The position numbers were made by a program, and so were the translations under genes. The notes beneath the pieces are model-generated. The model did not search any database, had not been told where the DNA came from, and was given only the letters and a program-made list of their open reading frames with translations. 64,000 bases of DNA, taken from assembly GCA_945643635.1 (NCBI GenBank), contig CALZFC010000288.1, forward strand, positions 1 to 64,000, read 5' to 3'. The stretch's first letter is position 1. Each line of letters opens with the position of its first letter. This document shows positions 58,850 to 64,000 of the stretch, piece by piece. This DNA comes from Allodiplogaster sudhausi. Lineage: Eukaryota; Nematoda; Chromadorea; Rhabditida; Diplogasteridae.

Positions 58850-59118
58850 TGATCTCTCGAGTCTCTGCGTCTCGCTCTCCTCTTTCGGTCATGAGTTTGT
58901 TTCGTTCGAGCTTCGTGCACACTTCGACGATCTTCTCCTCCAGTTACAGCTCGCGGCGACCTCTGACTGCGCTGACTTCCTTCTGTAGCTCCAATATTTC
59001 TCGCTCCTTTGCTTTGAGAGCAATGCCGTTTTCCGTTAACTCTGTCGCAGTTTTCTCCAATCATGCGGAGATTGTAGATCTGCGCGAGTAGCTGGTCGAT
59101 TCCCTTCTCGTCAGCCAT
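58850..59118 (-). pseudogene. Coiled-coil-coding fragment, copy 1
   Basis: An ATG at 59118 starts MADEKGIDQLLAQIYNLRMI. The best coding sequence then continues one frame over with LKAKEREILELQKEVSAVRG, is interrupted by a TAA at 58944-58946, and goes on with LEEKIVEVCTKLERNKLMTE. Heptad-like Leu/Ile/Glu/Lys spacing suggests a long coiled coil. Frame change plus stop mark it as broken, unless a short intron removes the shift. I do not recognise the family. Confidence 0.45.
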
Positions 59119-59429
59119 CTCTGTAACTTGATCTAAGTTAGCGCGGTAGCTGGTCTGTGAAAGATGAAGGGAGAAAAAGAAGGAGAGGCCGATGTCGTCT
59201 CTCAAGAGGAGGTCGGATGGCTACAATGAGGATGTTTTGGCCGATACCCGGAGGAGGAGTCTTGGATCTTGCTTCTAAACTCCTCTTCTTTCTCTGCATC
59301 TTGCGCCGTCTCTTGGTATGCAGGGCTTGGGTAGGCTAATTAATACGCCTGGGCTCATTGCCTTTGTGGATGCCGTCAGCAAGAGTCGAGCTGGGAAAGG
59401 AGAGGAGCGAATTAGAGAGGCATTTGCTG

Positions 59430-59598
59430 GCCTGTCTGAGAGAGTGTGATCCGGAGAGAGAGGAAGGTTCCTCTTTTTCGGTTCCAGAGTGCTTTCTCGA
59501 ATGTGTCCGCATCTCTTTCCGTTGGGTGCAGAGTTCCACGGCTCGTTCTTCCACAGTTGCAGTTCGCGTCCCCTGATGAAGTTGATTTGAGCTTGCAT
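59430..59598 (-). pseudogene. Coiled-coil-coding fragment, copy 2
   Basis: Contains MQAQINFI (compare LLAQIYNL in copy 1) joined almost directly to RGRELQL, and in another frame VEERAVELCTQRKEMRTHSR (compare LEEKIVEVCTKLERNKLMTE). It is a shortened paralogue of copy 1, missing the middle heptads and shifted in frame. Family unknown. Confidence 0.4.
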
Positions 59599-59599
59599 T

Positions 59600-60750
59600 A
59601 TTTATTTATCTATTAAAATAAAATTTTAAAAAAGTTGTCTGACCATAGGAAAAATACTCGAGAAGCTGCAATAAAATCCTTGGTGAATTTCATGTTTCAT
59701 ATCTCAGACGAAAATAGCTTAATAATAATAAAAACAATCTTCAGAGTTATAGCAACGACTATCCAAGTACATATCAATTTCGAAAATGTCAGGGATAAGC
59801 AGAGAACGATATTTGATATATAATGTTTATAAAAATCTGAGATACTTACCGTTTTTGCTGACTATTCCTGAACGTTTTTCACACTCGATGTATGCGAGTA
59901 GAAGAAAGAAGTAGCAGAGCTCTGTGTAGGAGAACAGCAACGTCTTGATATTACACGCCGGCCTGTGAGCAGCGTGCGCAAGGAATGAAGGGTAGATGAG
60001 GGGCAGGAAGGTCAGATGGGCCGATGAGAGAGCGGGATGGACAAAGAGAGAAAGAGAGAAAGAGAGAGAGAATGAGAGAGAGAGAGAACAGGAGTGATAG
60101 AGAAAGCAGGAGGGAGAAAGGGTCACTTTGCTATGTCGGCAGGGGGGCATCGATTCTCAGAACAATCTTTCTATCGTGCTTACTATCACTACATAGGTCC
60201 TTCCTTCGGCTCACCATCAGGAGCCAAACTCTGCAATATCAATTGAGCTCTTCAAAAGTCAGTCTATCTTTGATTTGACCCTTCCTGGAGTGCACTGAAT
60301 AGACTGAACGTTTCTAATGACTTTTATTTACGTGTATAATAAAAGCAGTAAACCTGTAGACATTTCTTAAAGTGGAATCGCACTCCGGCCACTGATAAAC
60401 GAGAGGATAACGTCCGCATAAAAAATATAAATAAATCCAGAGTCGATAATTCTCAGGAAGAATACATGCTGCAGGAGCAGGAAAAACAAAATTAAAATGA
60501 TAGAAACAGCAATCGTTCTAATCCCCGTAATAACCCAGAAGACATTGAAAGAACGCGTTATTGTTAACGCCATGGATATGCCAGCGATATAGGACAGTTT
60601 AAATATATCTGGAATGATTGGAGAGGACAGAGAGAAACAGTAAGACGAAGAGGAAGAGAGAGAAGGGGAGCGGGAGAGAGAGCGAGAGGGAGAGAGGGAG
60701 AGAGGGAGAGAGGGAGAGAGAGATGTAGACAGAACTCGAGAGAGCAGCAA
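59600..60750. repeat. Intergenic: dispersed repeat and GA-rich simple sequence
   Basis: 59884-60040 (TCGATGTATGCGAGTAGAAGA … AAGGAATGAAGGGTAGATG … GCGGGATGG) resembles 40819-40940. GA-rich simple sequence occurs at about 60038-60118 and 60610-60722. No gene can be supported; the open frames over the simple repeats are low-complexity. Confidence 0.5.
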
Positions 60751-63591
60751 TCAGCCATCATTCTCGCACTCCTTGGATGCCCGCTCCTTAAGCTCGCGCC
60801 TGAGAATCTTGCCAGCCGGACTCTTCGGCAGCTCGTCCACGAAGACCACACCGCCCGTGATGTGCTTGTAGGGCGCGAGGCGGTCTAGTAAACATGTATT
60901 TAAATAATTAGTCATAATTTTACCCGATTACTTTTTTAATGCACAGAAAAGGCAGAAAAAAAGCGAAGTTCCACTTGAAACAAAAAAGAGCCTAATTCTT
61001 TATTCTTTTTCAACAGCTCATGATAGAATAGTAAAGAAAGGTTGGGATTGTTGGAGTGGAAAAGGAATCTATGTATTTTGTGATTCATTTGTCAAGATGC
61101 ATATTCATTTCACTGATAAACATTCTCCTTTTCTTCTCTCCAAATTGTGTTCATATTGAAAAGAAAGAAAGGAAGGTTGCTGACTCTTGACGAGTTCGAG
61201 AAGTTCCTCTGCTGCGAGCTTCTTCTCATCTACGTCCTTTTTACGAACGATGTACGCGCGGATGATTTCGCCGTGCTGTAAAGTATAACCTATGTTTAAA
61301 ATATTTTTAAATGTATACCCATCCAACGTATTCACGAGGTACGTAATATTATTCTGGGATGGGATGGGTGTGTTATTTTCCAGAGGCCTTTTCTGGACTA
61401 GCTTAGGAGGGGGAGGGAGGGGGTGGAGGTTCCCCGCTAACCGTCTGATCGGGAATGCCGACCACGGCAGCGTCGTGGACGAGTTCGTGCGAGAGAAGAA
61501 CGTCCTCCACTTCGGTCGGCGGCACCTGGTATCGGAGAGAGAAGAGAGAGAGAAGAGAGAGAGAGAGCAAGAGAAAGAGAGAAAGAGAGAGAGAGAGAGC
61601 TGAATATAATAGCCATGTCACGTCGAACTTTATCGCTCTTCATTCATCCGAGAAGAAAAAAAACTTTAGTGTGCCCCCTTATATAACCCAACCGGGAGTG
61701 CGTCCACTTTGATGAGTTCCTTGAGGCGGCCCGCGAGCCATGCACGTCCTTCCGAATCAATGCGGGCGAGGTCGCCTTGAAATTCAGTTTTTGCTCTTTT
61801 AAAATTATTATAATGATGATTTTTAAAAAGAAAAAAAAATCGATGCTTAAAAAAAACAAGAACAGAGCTTATGAAGCCTGACCAGTGTGCAGCCACTCGT
61901 CCTTGTCGATGGTCTCGGCCGTAGCCTGGGGCCTGTTCAGATAGCCCAGCATGAGGGTCGGCGACCGAACACACAACTCGCCACTCGAGCCGTCCGCCAC
62001 TTCGACGCCCGTCGACACGTCCACGACCTGAACTTTCCGCCAAGTATTATAATTCGTAATTTCGATATCAGTTTTTCATAAAAAAATTTTTTACAGATTG
62101 AAGATTCCATTTGAATTATTCTAAGACACGTTCGCGTGCATTCAAAAGTGGAGTGTCGTGATATTTTTTCTAACTTATTCTTTTTTAAAATTATATCAGC
62201 GCCTAGATAAGCGAGAGAAACATTAGCTGTAAACATTTTTTTTGAATTACATTTTCAATTGCTTTTTTTCAATTACCCTTGCCCTAACCTTATGCTCAAA
62301 GCTTGGCGCCGCAAAGCCGATGCAGAGCTGCTCGTCCGGCAGGCGCAGATCCGAGTAGTGCGTCCCTCCGGCCGCCTCCGTCATGCCGAGTGCTGCAATG
62401 GGCCACCAAACTCGACGAATCTCGGGTGCGTGAAAAATCGGATGTAAACCTTGAGCCAGCGCGTGAACGTGCGGAAACTTTGCGCGGAATTCGTTTGCGA
62501 CCGCTCCGCTCAGTGCCGCCGCGCTGACGAGGACGACCTGAGTGGGAAAGCGTTTATGGTCCTTGATTAAATTTTAATGCAAATAAATATAGGAGGAAGT
62601 AAAAAAAATACGAATATGCAAGAGTAAATTAGTAGTCTTTTAATCGTAAACGACGCTCCAAATACTATTTACTCCGAGGTAAAACTCGTTAAACCTGCAG
62701 CGACGTGAGATCGTAGTCTGCGGTGAGTGGCTCCTTTGCCAGTTGCAACGCGAGCGGCGGATGTAGAAGAGCAAAGCGAATCTGAAATGGCGAAATTTCA
62801 AGTTTAAAAATAAAATTTTATTTTTTTAACGAATTCAACTTTTTTTATAAAAAAATAAATACACCACACAAGGAAACGAAACATCTAAAAATGGTGGGGA
62901 AAAGAAACTTGTCTCATATTTCTGGATGGACGCGCAGTAGCGGCGTAGATCAAAACGTTTCATGACCACGATGGTGGCTCCGCGGAGGAGGGCGTCAGCT
63001 TGGTAGTTGAAGCCCATGAGATGGTAGACGGGCAGATTCATCAGCGTGTAATTCTGAGAGAACGGTCTCAGCTGATAAGGTATGAATTAACTTCTTTTTT
63101 TGCACTCAACAATTACTTCAAAAATTGAGTGCGATGGCATTGAAAAAAACATTGATTACCTTGCGTATCTCTGGGCGGGTTTCGACGAATAGAGGGCCAT
63201 ACTGAAGGGCGGCGTAGCTGAACGGGCCTTATTGTGTTCGTATACGGAAATGATATTTAGTGTGATAGATGATCGACGACAACACACAATGATCTTCTCT
63301 TTTCACTTGAAATAGCAGAGAAATCACAAACTCTATGGTAGATCAAAAGTTACAGTACACCGATCATGGAGATTGGAAGTTAGTCTCCCCCTTCCCCTTT
63401 CCCATTCCAACTGACCTCCGACGAATGTCGGATCCAGTGCCGAGTGCCTGATGAGAGAGCATCACGCCTTTCGGTGCGCCTGTTGTGCCGGACGAGTACG
63501 GTAGAGAGGCGACCGATTCGGCGGGAACTCAAAGAAAGAGCACACATTTTCGAGAACATATCAGTTTCATTTTAGACATCTACATATACAA

Positions 63592-63640
<49 letters not shown>

Positions 63641-64000
63641 TGGCATTTTAGTCATAGATCTTTTTGTATGGCTACAAATTATCGATCTCCCTACCCTCGA
63701 CCGGCTCGTTCTCCGTTCGCATGGCCATGACTGTCGTAAAGTCGATGACTCCGGCAGGAAGCGGCGACGAGCTTCCCTTCTCGCGGATGCAGACAACCGT
63801 CTAAGGATGCTTTTAATTAGGAGTCAATTGGCTTTTTTGTTTAATAAATAAACTTTCGTGATTAACATTTGAAGTACGAAAGAATAGCAAAACTATGCAG
63901 AAAGTGGCCCCACACATTTCAGGGCAGGTTTTACTGCTCCTTCGAACAACGAATTGGAGTAACGGAAATATCAGTAAGGGTAATAACCTTGACATGCTCG
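60751..64000 (-). CDS. AMP-forming acyl-CoA synthetase / 4-coumarate-CoA ligase-like gene (3' part)
   Basis: Thirteen exons fit GT-AG rules: beyond edge-63988, 63800-63695, 63527-63416, 63217-63160, 63053-62883, 62781-62695, 62537-62450, 62392-62289, 62027-61883, 61775-61693, 61525-61442, 61275-61185 and 60884-60751. The donor near 62883 is the least certain. Motifs in order are [19 protein letters not shown] (ATP/AMP P-loop), [71 protein letters not shown] and SPAGKILRR with the catalytic Lys. It activates a carboxylic acid to an acyl-adenylate and then a CoA thioester; the substrate is unknown. The C-terminus ENDG has no SKL-type peroxisomal signal. The 5' end lies outside the window. Confidence 0.88.
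61534..61599. repeat. GA-rich microsatellite in an intron
   Basis: (GA)n with a few interruptions inside the intron between the exons at 61525 and 61693. On the minus strand it makes a long pyrimidine tract just before the acceptor, so it may help splicing. Confidence 0.7.
63593..63639. repeat. (AAT)n microsatellite in an intron
   Basis: About 15 perfect AAT units in the intron between the exons at 63527 and 63695. Confidence 0.95.

Noticed and set aside
60367..60851. Minus-strand open frames before the synthetase stop
   Set aside because: They are made of GA/TC microsatellite translation (SLSPSLPLSLS) and a wrong frame of the last exon.

Overview
The window is nuclear DNA of a nematode. 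The best evidence is a cluster of major sperm protein (MSP) genes, a nematode-specific family. Three copies encode exactly 127 residues, the usual MSP length, and each is split by two short introns. Short GT-AG introns, TATA-box promoters and metazoan LTR retrotransposons agree with this. I see no prokaryotic gene and no CRISPR array.

Region 1 (1-36580) is one satellite array. The monomer is about 330 bp, with roughly 103 copies in direct orientation. Monomer variants recur as a five-unit higher-order repeat of about 1.65 kb over much of the interior. Two identical-length 1297-bp foreign segments (27291-28587 and 32141-33437) each replace the same 77 bp of a monomer. Each joins a Gypsy-type protease-reverse transcriptase fragment to a 146-bp piece that can encode a membrane segment, probably from a transporter-like host gene. 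The two lie 4850 bp apart and amplified with the satellite.

Region 2 (36581-51542) holds two LTR retrotransposons. The first (36976-40037, plus strand) has 326-bp LTRs, a 5-bp target-site duplication (AATAG) and a gag-protease-truncated RT interior. It is related to the fragments in the satellite but is internally deleted. The second (40945-51542, minus strand, 10.6 kb) has 473- and 481-bp LTRs. Its order is gag, an envelope-like glycoprotein region, protease, RT-RNase H, integrase, then an extra open frame with a coiled coil and a BEL/Pao-like cluster of CCHC knuckles. The envelope lies between gag and pol, and the nucleocapsid-like knuckles lie downstream of integrase. That is the most unusual architecture here, although the copy is broken by stops and frameshifts.

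Region 3 (51543-58200) is the MSP cluster: two divergent pairs arranged as minus/plus, minus/plus. They are a roughly 2.7-kb duplication with near-identical bidirectional promoters. One plus-strand copy (54075-54570) lost 67 bp of exon 2 between two GGCCAG hexamers and is a pseudogene. Inverted repeat arms (52342-52595 and 57945-58190) flank the cluster.

Region 4 (58200-64000) has repeat debris, two related broken coiled-coil-coding fragments, and the 3' part of a multi-exon AMP-forming acyl-CoA synthetase/4-coumarate-CoA ligase-like gene on the minus strand (60751 to beyond the window edge). An orphan last exon of a relative of this gene lies on the plus strand at 51939-52070, with the catalytic lysine replaced by methionine.
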